Source: Argopecten irradians (Eukaryota > Mollusca > Bivalvia > Pectinida > Pectinidae). From it: 64,000 nt of DNA. The notes beneath the pieces are model-generated. The model did no database searches and had not been told where the DNA came from. It was given only the letters and a program-made list of their open reading frames with translations. Of this stretch, positions 13,661-26,810 are shown piece by piece. A program made the position numbers and the translations under genes. The stretch spans positions 67,793,067 to 67,857,066 of the forward strand of contig NC_091135.1 in assembly GCF_041381155.1 (NCBI RefSeq). The letters are read 5' to 3'. Position 1 is the stretch's first letter. Each line of letters opens with the position of its first letter.

Positions 13661-16600
13661 TACCACAACACCAACCTATAATGGTACAAACATTCGACAA
13701 TTTATAAAATGTTAAAATAAAATGTCGCTCATTTCAGCACGATTATGTATATCATTTAAAACACTTCCATTCCAAAGTTTAAGAGAATTTAAATAATTCT
13801 GGAGAAAAAAAGTAAGTCATAAAAACGAAAGGAAAAGACAGATTTTTTCTCCTCAAAATGCTAATGGAAACCTCAGAGACTGCTATACGAAATATAAATT
13901 GGATAGTCTAAAAAGGAAAGCGAAAAAGTAACACCGTCGGGTTTTTCAATACGAAATAAAAAAAAATATGGTAGGTCTAAAAGATAAATATGGTATGTTT
14001 TTAAAATTCTAAATAGAAATGAAAATGACAATTACAGTGGAGAGAGGCGAGTCGTTGGCTTGATGGATAACATCCCTCATAAAGCGTGAACTACACACGG
14101 GCGGGAGTGATGAATGCCTCACGTTTGGCTTCATGACGTGAAAATTGAGAATCTACCGGAGACTTCCTAAATGGCCGCTTGCGACTTGTAATGAATACAA
14201 TTATTTTCCGAGAAAATTATAGGCAAACTCTGGTCGGCCATTTTATCATAAGAACAAAATATCGTTATTATGCGAATGAATAGAGTTAGTACCAGATAAT
14301 TTTGGCTCATGACAATTCTTCAATTTTCAGTGCCAGAAATATATCATCATCGTTGCGACGTTAACGTGGACTTTGCTGGCTGAATTGACGGTTGTCTGAA
14401 TGGCGCCTGCTAGTTTTGCTGATGATTTAGCTCCTGGGTTTGCCGTTCTGTTTGAAATAATAGGGCGGACTACGAGACATGACGCTGATACATGATGGAT
14501 CTGTCCTACGGATCATCCTACCAACTTCACGCCGCTTATTTACCATTTTTGGCCAATTCTGCCTCCAGACATTTCCTGTCTCTGAATATCAAACCCAATG
14601 CACTTATGGTCTTTCTGTACCCATGCGCACCGACTTTGAAAAGAAATAGACTTTTTTGCTATTTGAATTTTCTTTCCTGTTCATCCGTACAAAGTCATTC
14701 TTTAAAACCAGGTATTGCAGTGATTAACCTCGAATTGTGGTTATAAGCCTCACGAAGGTTCATTATATTCTCAAACTTACAAATCCAAGCTTCAAATGTT
14801 TTTTGAAAAAAACTGATCTGGGGCGTCATTCATGATGAGTTAACAAGCACTACCATCTACAGAATGAAAAAAAAATCGTGAACAACGTGAAGACAATTAT
14901 ATCATAAACAGTACATGGGGAACTTGTTAATTCATAACACAAACGTGGGCTGGAAAGTGGCGACAACATGAATTTACCGCAGCCTCCCAATACATATGTA
15001 TACAGACAACACTATGTATACAGGGAGGTAGTCCTTCCATGATCATTGTTGTTTATAGCAAGCTGAATCCAACTTACTAACCACAGATACACATAAGTGA
15101 GTACAGCCGCACTGAATGACAGTATTGAAATCTGATACAGTAAGGTTGGGTATAGTTACGTGATGTCACTGTTCACCTTGGAGGATAATCACACTTTTTC
15201 AACCCTTTCTAAGTAATGATCTCTTATTCTGCATCAAACAAAAATGAATAAATAGAAAAACTGCAAATAAAAATCCTTAATTGAAGAGGCTTGAGCAAGA
15301 TTAATCTTGGGGGTACCGTTGTTCAGCAAAATGCTTCATTCGTCTTTTGTATTCAAGAGGAAGGCCAATAATAGAAATAGAAACAAACCCTAAACTACCG
15401 ATTTTTACAGTTACCTAAAGAATTCTTTTGGTAAAGACGAACTGAAGTAGACACAGATGCACGGGTAGGGTGTACTCTCTTTAAGGTACAGCGTGCATTT
15501 GATGCAAACAATGGTTCCTCGGAAGGTAGTGAAAACGCCATTCCTAATCGAACGCGGACACGTCATATTAACAAGTTCCAGCACTTTACCGCCAACACAA
15601 TGCCTCCAAGTGCTTGCATTGGCCAAATCCACTAAAACGCACATCGAGCATATGGAAAGGGCTGCTTAGTTTTTAACAGCTGGAGGGTACATATATCGTC
15701 TCTCGTATTCGTTTGGGAGTTTTGCTTTCGAGCATCGCATTCAACACTAGTGTCGTGAAGTGCTCTGCCAATGAGGGATTACTTGTGAGTTATGGCAACA
15801 TGCTTGTCACTAAATGAATTAACGGCATAGAAAATATCGGTCAGGTAGATCTCTAATCTGTCTAGAGGTTCTTTGCAAAAACAGATACAGAGAAAAAAAA
15901 TAGAAAATTGTTAAATAGAATTAAAACATGATCGACATTACGTAAAGCAACAGCCTTTGTACCCTTGCGTGGAACGTTGAACTTATCTTTCAAGGAGCAC
16001 GAGAAAAGCATACCATGTGTGCTAAATGAATAAATACAATGTTGCATTTCTGATAAAGTAAACACATTTGATACATATATATATGCAGTTCAAAAACTCC
16101 GCATGGAATTCAAAAAGGGCATAAATGCTGATAATTAGATTTGTGAGAAGAGGAGTCTACAAATCTTATATATACATTTGATTTAAATAAACGTCAAAGA
16201 GAAAATTCAATATTTACAAGGTCTAAATGACAATAAAAATCAAATACACTAGAATTTCCAATGTGTAACACGATCTATAACTGGGACTCTGGGAGGCACT
16301 TTTTCATAGCATCATTATCATGAAATGCTTTGTTTGGAAAAACTACCACGCATCTAGTTTTCTTGTATACAACAGAGGTGGGGTGAAGTTCAGGTTAAAA
16401 GTTAAAACATGTTTTAGTTCTTGCTTAGAGTCGCCCAAATGACCAATTTGTTTTCTTTGCATGACCTGGTCATGCTTCACTGGAGGTGTGTAACATATAG
16501 TGTGCGCTTCAAGTATGTGGTTTTGCACAGCATTGCAATACTCATCCGAGATAATGCGTCTTCGACCTTAACATGCGTATCTGGAATGGACGAGACTTCG

Positions 16601-17925
16601 ACAATGGCCGAGTTCATAAGTTATAGTTCAAAATTGTTCGAATGGACTAATACGGTTTAAATCTTATGAGTATGTTTTCTAAGGGGGTTTGTCATTCAAG
16701 TCCACTTGACCTTGTCTTGTAATGGTCATCTGTATACCAATTGTGCCGTTATACGGATGAAAGGCAGCAATGACAGCCAAGACATCACGACATATCCTGA
16801 TATCCTTCTCTTAGCCATGAGGTGGTATACGGTCACATACTCGTATAATTTCATTTTTGCTAGAAATATAAATCGTGGTAGTAGCCAAGCAGACAAAACT
16901 CCATTATCAGCCTGGGGTGATGAGATGATTGATGTTCGGTGACACCAAGTCATCTAAGAATTGCAGTAATTCAATCAAAGAAAAAATTGACAATTTTCCT
17001 GGGGCAATCCACGCGTCAATTACAACGATATTATTTGATAAGCTGGAGCGGTGTGAAACCTATATCATCATCCGTCAGGCGACCATTCCTAATTGAATAT
17101 ATTGTATGATATTAGTTGGTGTTAGCTCAATATCGCTATAATAGATATTTATTGACGAAGCTAATAAGTACGAGACTACCCGCGTTTTTATTACCGAGTG
17201 AAGAGTTTCGCGGAATTATTATTTACACCGATTTCAATCTCTGGTCTATTACAGATTTTCCGGCTAGAGCTGAGGTTTTGATTCGGAAATTAACGAAATG
17301 AATGCTGTCCGTATCCACAATTCTATGGATATAACTTGATCCGAAATGTGATGAAGTCGCATATTTGGTCAGATACATATACAGGGAGCTGCGACAGTTA
17401 TTAGAGAAGTTGATAGGCTAATATAATGGCGATGATTGCCGGCAAAGGGAGTCGTGCAGCTGTCTATAAACACATCGACTATGTACGGCTTTTAAATAAT
17501 CAAGAATTGTGCCCCCGGAGGAGTGATCCCACGGCGCCATGTTTGCACAGTTGACCTATCGCTTGAGCTAACATAGAGAGACAGTGCCATAACGACGCTG
17601 TGCAAATAGGGCAAGCAGTCTCATTTGTTGTTATAGAAAATATGTGATAACTTGTATGGAAGCAGTGGACAGTTATATGGCTGCTTCACGCACGATCACA
17701 TTGATTCAAATCTGGAATACTATAGCATTTCATGCTTACTATAGCGCTGTGCTCATCTCAATTTCAAAATTTGGAATCGCTAAAACCAGATAAAAACCTA
17801 TTGTTTCAGTTTCTTATTGAAAAAAACCCTGTGCTTTTTCTAAACTAACAAGATACATAACTCCTAGAAAGTTACTCGACTGGTCACTGTAGAAAAAGAT
17901 CGAATATACTACTATAACCATACAA
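13661..17925. other. Intergenic sequence, no gene seen
   Basis: Over 4 kb of non-repetitive AT-rich DNA. Open frames here are all under about 85 codons (for example 14492-14746 plus, 15411-15644 minus, 16706-16942 plus). They have no recognisable domain, are not flanked by convincing splice sites in a consistent frame, and often overlap frames on the other strand. I see no RNA gene. Confidence 0.55.
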
Positions 17926-17926
17926 T

Positions 17927-17998
17927 CTGATTAAAATACAGTTCCTTATTGTCACTACGTTTGATAAGAGGATCTGACAACATCCCATTAGGGGTCAC
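17927..17998 (-). repeat. Lone inverted copy of the 22.6-kb 40-bp repeat unit
   Basis: Positions about 17969-17998 read aggatctgacaac, then atcccattaggggtcac. This is the reverse complement of the unit tandemly repeated at 22.58-23.58 kb (gatgttgtcagatcctc ... gtgacccctagtgg). The preceding stretch (acaatctgattaaaatac) recurs at about 22010. It therefore looks like a dispersed element, part of which was amplified elsewhere. Confidence 0.75.
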
Positions 17999-18080
17999 GT
18001 CAAGATGACCTTTGGAAATGGCCAATCAAAGAATCTTGACCGGGGACGAAATAGTTTTACAAAGCTGTCCGAATTATTTC

Positions 18081-18429
18081 AAGTGAATAGTCGGGCAAGG
18101 AAGGCTAAAGTTGGTAAAAATGGTGTGAATGTATCCAGTATAATTTCTTATGAAATAGAAAAATAAAATCTCTCGTTAACATCTCTCTGCATGCGAAGAA
18201 ATGAATTTTAATTGTGGGAATCCTAAAACGTCCTCCCGGCTAGCTATGTCCGTGGTTACATTTCCACGGAGCCTCGCTTTCAAAGAGTTATTTTTAGAAC
18301 TTTTTCATTATTTCAATGGTCAGAACTGGGCAACGTAAGCAGAACTTGACCGTCGTTTTGATATGTGAGGACTTTTGGAAGGTCAATGAACGCTTTTTGG
18401 ACTGGTTTTCTTTGCCCGACTATTCACTT
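18081..18429. mobile_element. Short inverted-repeat element (about 350 bp)
   Basis: The segment is bounded by a perfect inverted repeat, AAGTGAATAGTCGGGCAA at 18081-18098 and its reverse complement at about 18412-18429. There is no coding capacity inside. The structure fits a MITE or other non-autonomous DNA transposon. I could not identify a convincing target-site duplication, so the superfamily is unassigned. Confidence 0.65.
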
Positions 18430-18601
18430 TAAGCATTAAACTATCTTCCTATGGCATCTATGGTCTCAGATGACAGAGCTTTGCAGACAATCTTCATAAT
18501 GCGCGTTATATAGAAAATACAAAATCTATACTTACCACTAAAAGATTTAGAGTAAATAAATCTACCAAATCCTAATTATGAGCCGTTTGCAATTTCCCCC
18601 T

Positions 18602-19494
18602 TTAAAGGTAGGTTTCGCCCAATGAAATATAAAGACTACGAAATTGAAATTTATCCTATACATAGATATAATCTTCAGATCATTTTCAATGCATACAGCG
18701 AACAATATGGGTGGTCAGTTGCCTAGCTTGACCAGGAAAATACTCATCTAAAAATAGAGCGAAGTCAAGCTTTACATAGAACATGACGTATTTTTTTTCC
18801 AAAACGAGGCCGCAGCAACAAACAGAAGCGTGCAACAAAATGTCAGATAGAAGTGACAGTCTTGCCACGGCATGTTTAGTTAAAAAACAACAACAAATCG
18901 AAGTGCGAGGGACTGTTTATACATATCATATCATACGCTCGCTAACTTTGTACACCAAATATACACGTAGTTAGTCTGCGGCTGTTTGTGCGCTGGCATA
19001 TGTGTTGAAATTTAACTCACCACGTGCAATGCCGTTACACGAGTCCCAACAGATCCCGGCAAGTTCCGCTTGAGATGTGGCTTCTGTTTCTTCTATTGCT
19101 ACATGCCATCTCTGAATTTAATTCCCTATAGATATCCTAGGGTGCTACCTAATCCATTATAATTTCCTCCACTTTGTTGCCGATTCAGATATATTTTTTT
19201 CATCGCACACACTTTCGTTCAGCCATTTTGTTTACTTTTAGTGCGTGACAATGCGCATGCGCCAAACTTCGACAACACAATCCATCGCAGCTTCATTTGC
19301 ATATTATTTTGTCTGACGGACACCGTAATAAATCAAGGATTTCCTTCAATTTTGTATTCAAGACACATTTGTTCAATCTCAAACACATAAAGAAATTAAA
19401 TTGAGATATTTTAATATGTATTTTTCATCTTTTCTTCCGCTTATCGCATTTCACAAAAAAAATATTTATTTGGTTGGGCGAAACCTACCTTTAA
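18602..19494. mobile_element. TTAA-flanked MITE (piggyBac-like target site)
   Basis: An 893-bp element. TTAA (18602-18605) is followed by AGGTAGGTTTCGCCCAA, and the exact reverse complement of that 17-mer ends at 19490, followed by TTAA (19491-19494). TTAA duplication is characteristic of piggyBac insertion, although the termini start AGG rather than the usual CCY. No transposase frame is present. A second copy of the right end lies just downstream. Confidence 0.75.
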
Positions 19495-19687
19495 CACTCT
19501 CTGCCTTTACCGGTATTTAAATTTAGTCGCCTCTTAATTATCAATATTCTCCATTTTTACCATAAAAAATGTGACTATTGGCTTTTTATTAGAGGTAAGG
19601 TAGGACGTTAGAATGAGGACTGTGAGGTAGGCTTTGGATCCTCTCCCCTGCTCGAGACAAACCATACTATACAAGAAGTCACAACAC

Positions 19688-19853
19688 TAATAAATCAAGG
19701 ATTTCCTTCAATTTTGTATTCAAGACACATTTGTTCAATCTCAAACACTAAAGAAATTAAATTGAGATATTTATATGTATTTTTCATCTTTTCTTCCGCT
19801 TATCGCATTTCACAAAAAAAATATTTATTTGGTTGGGCGAAACCTACCTTTAA
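19688..19853. repeat. Direct duplicate of the MITE right end
   Basis: About 166 bp nearly identical to 19327-19494, including the terminal 17-mer and the following TTAA (19850-19853). About 190 bp of unrelated sequence separates the two. It suggests either a partial second insertion or use of alternative right ends. Confidence 0.85.
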
Positions 19854-19888
19854 AATCTGTGGTTGAGCTGATGTTGATATCCTTCAAC

Positions 19889-19972
19889 CATGTTTGACCA
19901 TGTTTAACCATGGTTGTAATTCTAACCATGGTGAAAAATGAAACTGACCATGGTTGGCAATGGTCAAGATCT
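19889..19972. repeat. Cluster of ACCATG / CCATGG palindromic motifs
   Basis: Within about 85 bp there are several accatgtttgaccatg and taaccatggtt-like motifs, in both orientations. This is a short palindrome-rich patch with no recognisable function. Confidence 0.6.
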
Positions 19973-21356
19973 AGATTTGATAACATTGCTGAATTACTGA
20001 CCATGTTTCATTAATTTTTTTTTGAAAGTTGAAGGTTTTAGATACCCAAGGTTATTTTACAAGTTGTATCTTCTGATTAAAACTTCTAAAAGTCCAAATA
20101 TCATTTCCTATCTTCCTGCTTATAAGTTTGAAGTCACATGACTTGTTACATGACAACATGAGTCACATGACTTCTATATATTTCCCGCCAAAACAGTCAA
20201 CATGAAATCGTTGCACTTTGATATTTGCTAATATGTTTCTATGCATATATAATTTTTTATTGGGTTGTGTATTTGTCAATTGTTATTGAGTTATATTGTC
20301 CATATAAACTATCATGCTTTATAACTATAGGTTTATTTCAGAAAAATACTAATTTACTTGAAATGTATTATGAAATCAATTGCTGCATATCCCTGATAAC
20401 AGATTTTCTTAGCACTTATCTGTGGTAGTATGAACACATAATGAACACAGTAAACTCTCCAAGGCTGGCAAAAATAAAAACTTCTTAGACTCTTTTCATA
20501 AAACCTCATATGAAATGAACACTCATGATCATATAAGATCCTATATATCCAAAACTTGCTAATGGTGTATCTGCCCGACAGGAAGCATATTCATACGTCT
20601 GCATACCTTGGGTGTGACACAAAGATGTGATAGGGCGAGATGGCGGTAGAAGTGAGATGGTGGAGTGATATGGCTGCTGAGACGAGATGACTAAAATGAG
20701 ATGGTGAATTGGTGACCGATACATATACGAGATGTTAGTTGGGATGAGAGGAGGGAGATAGGTAGAGAGCATGTTGGTATATATATATATAAGAATTATA
20801 TTGAAAATAAATGTGTAAAATCCAAGAGGCATACGGTAAATGTAATATGGGTACTTGCTTTATATACGCCTGAGACTCTATGAATGAGATTAGATACAGG
20901 TGTATAACGTAATGAGCCAATATCTGAGCACAAGGAGAATTTTTTTTAATGATGTGATAGGGCTTATTGATGGCCGAAATGAAAGTAAAACGAAACAAGA
21001 TAACTTTAAATTAGAACAATATATTTTATTATAAATTAACAGAGTTAAAAGTGACAAACATCAACCAAAACAATTTTGCTTTAAGATAATCCCATCAACA
21101 TAACAAATATACATGGCATTAATTATCAATTTACCTTTGACACATTTAAGTACATTACAGAGGGAAAGCCATGAGGCTACATTATGAATGACCACTGTGT
21201 AGGGTAATACAGATCTAGAAATCAGTTTAAAACATCCCAATATTACTTTTTTTATTCCTAATCATTTTGTAGATTACATTTAGACTGCTCTATCTGTATT
21301 CATATATATAACATAATTATAGGGAAGGATCAGCATTTTATATTGAAGTATGTATT
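19973..21356. other. AT-rich intergenic sequence, no gene seen
   Basis: AT-rich DNA with a short TA run near 20777 and a gagatg-rich patch at 20630-20760. Open frames are short, overlap on both strands and match nothing I know. Confidence 0.5.
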
Positions 21357-21966
21357 ACAAGAGGACAAAGGGCCTTAACTGTCATCTTGGCTACCTTCGC
21401 AATAGTCATAAAGGAAATTAATTAGATATGGTGTCATGGCCACCATCTTCAATTTGGGGTTAACTGCGTAACAACACTTTGTCAAGACCATGTCAGGATC
21501 ATTTCAGGCAAGTTTCAGTCAAATCACATTGGCAGAACTTGAGAAGAAGTTCAAATTGTGTTTTTCAAGATGGCAGCTGTGGTGGCCATCTTGGAATTTT
21601 CGATCGTCCCGAAATAATAACACTTTGTCAGAACCATGCCCTTTCCCAACAATGTTTCAAACCAAATTTGGTTGCCATCCTTTCAAGGATGAAGGAGGAG
21701 TAGATTTTTAAAATAAAAAGTAAGAAAATTTCCCCTTGTGGGACCCCACCCTTTAGCCCCTAGGGGTCGAACAAGGCTCATTTATATATAATATGATTGT
21801 CCTTTGCCAATGATGTTTCAATCCAAATATGATTGAAATCCGCACTGCTGTTAAGGAGGAGTAAAGATTTAAATGCTAAAGTTACGTACAATGGATGACT
21901 ACGACGACAGACGAAGCATGATGACTATAGGTCATCCTGACCCCTTAGAGTCAGTTGACCTAAAAA
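21357..21966. mobile_element. Non-autonomous element with 3' hairpin, GGTCATC family (short copy)
   Basis: Starts near acaagaggacaaagggcctt and ends with a hairpin, aggtcatcctgacccc ... gtcagttgacct, then A-rich sequence. The interior carries AAGATGGCAGC ... GGCCATCTTGG and 'accatgtcaggatcatttca' blocks. The same blocks recur tandemly in the larger family member at 34.5-35.7 kb. This copy has about one internal repeat unit plus a different 'ccaatgatgtttcaatcc' segment. Confidence 0.7.
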
Positions 21967-22577
21967 TACATGTAAATTGAACTTATAAACTGGCATTCTT
22001 ACAAAATATACAATCTGATTAAAATACTGATCTTTATAATTATTATCCTTATAAGTATTATCACTTCATTTCATGAAAAAAAAACCCATCCCAAATAAAT
22101 TTATGAGTCCCGTTCTAGATCTGATGGCCTTTCAAACTGACCAATCAAATTACTGCTTCCAAATTTCAGTGATGTAGAACCGTCTTAATATTTATTGTGA
22201 ATGTAGTCATTTTGCCCATAGACACCGGGGCTAAATGTAAAAACTGGACTACACTATTTACGCTCGTGGAAAAGCCTCTTTTACATAGAAAAAATGTCAG
22301 CTAGGGATTCGTACATGTTAAATATTTGCTCAGTGTTCAACTCATGGCCAAGTATCCAAATATACAAGTTACCCACAGAACAGTAGAGTGTTTCACCAAT
22401 GCATAGAAGGAAAATTTATGTTTTATTGTATCATATTTTGTTCTGTATTTCGTGCACAGTATAGCGGGTGTGTCATATCATGGTTGAAGCGTGATTTTAT
22501 CATATATTCAAAGAAATGTCTAAACGAGAGACAGAGATTTGGTGACTTTTTCTTGTTGAATGCTACTGTTCTAGTCG
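21967..22577. other. Unique sequence, no gene seen
   Basis: Contains acaatctgattaaaatac near 22010, shared with 17927. An open frame at 22388-22687 (plus) is partly made of the 40-bp repeat and is not credible as a gene. Confidence 0.5.
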
Positions 22578-23575
22578 CATGTTGTCAGATCCTCTATAAG
22601 AATGTGACCCCTAGTGGGATGTTGTCAGATCCTCTAAAGAAATGTGACCCCTTGTGGGATGTCGTCAGATCCTCTATAGAAATTTGACCCCTAGTAGGAT
22701 GTTGTCAGATCCTCTATAAGAATGTGACCCCTTGTGTGATGTTGTCAGATCCTCTATAAGAATGTGACCCCTAGTAGGATGTTGTCAGATCCTCTATAAG
22801 AACGTGACCCTAGTGGGATATTGTCAGATCCTCTATAAGAACGTGACCCTAGTAGGATGTTGTCAGATCCTCTATAAGAGTGTGACCCCTAGTAGGATGT
22901 TGTCAGATCCTCTATAAGAATGTGACCCCTAGTAGAATGTTGTTAGGTCCTCTATAAGAATGTGACCTCTAGTGGGATGTTGTCAGATCCTCTATAAGAA
23001 TGTTACCCCTAGTGGGATGTTGTCAGATCCTCTATAAGAATGTGACCCCTAGTAGGATGTTGTCAGATCCTCTATAAGAACGTGACCTCTAGTGGAATGT
23101 TGTCAGATCCTCTATAAGAATGTGACCCCCTAGTAGAATGTTGTCAGATCCTCTATAAGAATGTGACCTCTAGTGAGATGTTGTCAGATCCTCTATAAAA
23201 ATGTGACCCCCTAGTAGAATGTTGTCAGATCCTCTATAAGAATGTTACCCCTAGTGGGATGTTGTCAGATCCTCTATAAGAATGTGACCTCTAGTGAGAT
23301 GTTGTCAGATCCTCTATAAGAATGTGACCTCTAGTGGGATGTTGTCAGATCCTCTATAAGAATGTGACCCCTAGTAGAATGTTGTTAGGTCCTCTATAAG
23401 AATGTGACCTCTAGTGGGATGTTGTCAGATCCTCTATAAGAATGTGACCTCTAGTGGGATGTTGTCAGATCCTCTATGAGAATGTGAACCCTAGTAGGAT
23501 GTTGTTAGATCCTCTATAAGAATGTGACCTCTAGTGGGATGTTGTCAGATCCTCTATAAGAACGGGACCCCTAGA
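22578..23575. repeat. 40-bp minisatellite, about 25 copies
   Basis: Tandem copies of gttgtcagatcctctataag followed by aatgtgacccctagtggga. Main variants are accc/acct, agtgg/agtag and gttagg/gtcaga. The array begins within unique sequence and ends near ctagactctatgaaatgc. A single inverted copy lies at about 17.97 kb. Confidence 0.97.
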
Positions 23576-24121
23576 CTCTATGAAATGCAGTGAGAATAAG
23601 GATCTGTAACATTGATGTTTAAGATAGATAAACAAGATAATTGAAGTCTTCTAATCATAGTTATCGTTTAAAAAATATACTTTATTATTATCATCACTTC
23701 AATTTCATCATTCATTATTATTTTCTTAGCATCAAGGCTGAAAGTGACATTGGGGGATTCGGCTTTAATATTGCACCTTTGAGAATTAGCATGAAACATA
23801 ATATGAATATTCCGTAATTCATAAAAAATTGATAAATGTCTTTCAAAAACTTTTATGTAACTAACTATTTACATGTACATGTAGCTGTTCAACTGTTACA
23901 TGAATAAATGCACTTCTGATCTTAACATAAATATAACCAAAACATACCAAGGTACCAGCTATAAGATTGTCTCGAGTCTTGACTTAAATAACTTTTGTAA
24001 GGATCCTGTACCTTCAACCAAAAGTTTTTATATCAGACAGATTTTACTGATAGTGTATGTATTATAAACTTGCACGGGTCCCACAAGTCCGCAACATTTA
24101 ACATAGCACCATATTATATCA
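23576..24121. other. Unique spacer, no gene seen
   Basis: AT-rich sequence between two minisatellites. No open frame or signal worth calling. Confidence 0.5.
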
Positions 24122-26810
24122 CAGTTGTAATAAACTGTCATCATTCTCGATGAGTTGTAATACACTGTCATCATTCTCTCGATGAGTTGTAATAAACTGT
24201 CATCATTCTCTCGATGAGTTGTAATAAACTGTCATCATTCTCGATGAGTTGTAATAAACTGTCATCATTCTCTCGATGAGTTGTAATACACTGTCATCAT
24301 TCTCTCGATGAGTTGTAATAAACTGTCATCATTCTCTCGATGAGTTGTAATAAACTGTCATCATTCTCGATGAGTTGTAATAAACTGTCATCATTCTCTC
24401 GATGAGTTGTAATAAACTGTCATCATTCTCGATGAGTTGTAATAAACTGTCATCATTCTCGATGAGTTGTAATAAACTGTCATCATTCTCTCGATGAGTT
24501 GTAATAAACTGTCATCATTCTCTCAATGAGTTGTAATAAACTGTCATCATTCTCTCGATGAGTTGTAATAAACTGTCATCATTCTCGATGAGTTGTAATA
24601 AACTGTCATCATTCTCGATGAGTTGTAATAAACTGTCATCATTCTCTCGATGAGTTGTAATACACCGTCATCATTCTCTCGATGAGTTGTAATAAACCGT
24701 CATCATTCTCTCGATGAGTTGTAATAAACTGTCATCATTCTCGATGAGTTGTAATAAACTGTCATCATTCTCGATGAGTTGTAATAAACTGTCATCATTC
24801 TCTCGATGAGTTGTAATAAACTGTCATCATTCTCTCGATGAGTTGTAATAAACTGTCATCATTCTCTCGATGAGTTGTAATACACTGTCATCATTCTCTC
24901 GACGAGTTGTAATAAACTGTCATCATTCTCTCGATGAGTTGTAATATACTGTCATCATTCTCTCGATGAGTTGTAATACACTGTCATCATTCTCGATGAG
25001 TTGTAATACACTGTCATCATTCTCGATGAGTTGTAATACACTGTCATCATTCTCTCGATGAGTTGTAATACACTGTCATCATTCTCTCGATGAGTTGTAA
25101 TACACTGTCATCATTCTCTCGATGAGTTGTAATACACTGTCATCATTCTCTGGATGAGTTGTAATACACTGTCATCATTCTCTCGATGAGTTGTAATACA
25201 CCGTCATCATTCTCTCGATGAGTTGTAATAAACTGTCATCATTCTCTCGATGAGTTGTAATACACCGTCATCATTCTCTCGATGAGTTGTAATTAACTGT
25301 CATCATTCTCTCGATGAGTTGTAATAAACTGTCATCATTCTCTCGATGAGTTGTAATAAACTGTCATCATTCTCTGGATGAGTTGTAATAAACTGTCATC
25401 ATTCTCTGGATGAGTTGTAATAAACTGTCATCATTCTCGATGAGTTGTAATAAACCGTCATCATTCTCTCGATGAGTTGTAATAAACTGTCATCATTCTC
25501 TCGATGAGTTGTAATAAACCGTCATCATTCTCTCGATGAGTTGTAATACACTGTCATCATTCTCTCGATGAGTTGTAATACACTGACATCATTCTCTCGA
25601 TGAGTTGTAATAAACCGTCATCATTCTCTCGATGAGTTGTAATACACACTGTCATCATTCTCTCGATGAGTTGTAATAAACTGTCATCATTCTCTCGATG
25701 AGTTGTAATAAACTGTCATCATTCTCTCGATGAGTTGTAATAAACTGTCATCATTCTCTGGATGAGTTGTAATAAACTGTCATCATTCTCTGGATGAGTT
25801 GTAATAAACTGTCATCATTCTCTCGATGAGTTGTAATAAACCGTCATCATTCTCTCGATGAGTTGTAATAAACTGTCATCATTCTCTCGATGAGTTGTAA
25901 TAAACCGTCATCATTCTCTCGATGAGTTGTAATACACTGTCATCATTCTCTCGATGAGTTGTAATACACTGTCATCATTCTCTCGATGAGTTGTAATAAA
26001 CCGTCATCATTCTCTCGATGAGTTGTAATACACTGTCATCATTCTCTCGATGAGTTGTAATAAACTGTCATCATTCTCTCGATGAGTTGTAATAAACTGT
26101 CATCATTCTCTCGATGAGTTGTAATAAACCGTCATCATTCTCTCGATGAGTTGTAATACACTGTCATCATTCTCTCGATGAGTTGTAATAAACTTGTCAT
26201 CATTCTCTCGATGAGTTGTAATAAACTGTCATCATTCTCTCGATGAGTTGTAATAAACTGTCATCATTCTCTCGATGAGTTGTAATAAACCGTCATCATT
26301 CTCTCGATGAGTTGTAATACACTGTCATCATTCTCTCGATGAGTTGTAATAAACTTGTCATCATTCTCTCGATGAGTTGTAATAAACTGTCATCATTCTC
26401 GATGAGTTGTAATAAACTGTCATCATTCTCGATGAGTTGTAATAAACTGTCATCATTCTCTCAATGAGTTGTAATAAACTGTCATCATTCTCTCGATGAG
26501 TTGTAATAAACTGTCATCATTCTCTCGATGAGTTGTAATAAACTGTCATCATTCTCTGGATGAGTTGTAATTAACTGTCATCATTCTCGATGAGTTGTAA
26601 TAAACTGTCATCATTCTCGATGAGTTGTAATAAACTGTCATCATTCTCGATGAGTTGTAATAAACTGTCATCATTCTCTCGATGAGTTGTAATAAACTGT
26701 CATCATTCTCGATGAGTTGTAATAAACTGTCATCATTCTCTCGATGAGTTGTAATAAACTGTCATCATTCTCGATGAGTTGTAATAAACTGTCATCATTC
26801 TCGATGAGTT
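24122..26810. repeat. 30/32-bp minisatellite, about 85 copies
   Basis: Tandem copies of gatgagttgtaataaactg, then tcatcattctc with or without an extra TC, so units are 30 or 32 bp. Further alternation: aaactg/acactg/aaaccg and tcgatg/tggatg. On the minus strand the array follows directly from the end of a possible exon (26795-26927), and the unit contains that frame's stop-codon context. Confidence 0.97.

Noticed and set aside
15411..15644. Minus-strand 77-codon Cys-containing frame
   Set aside because: No regular Cys spacing, no splice context, no recognised family.
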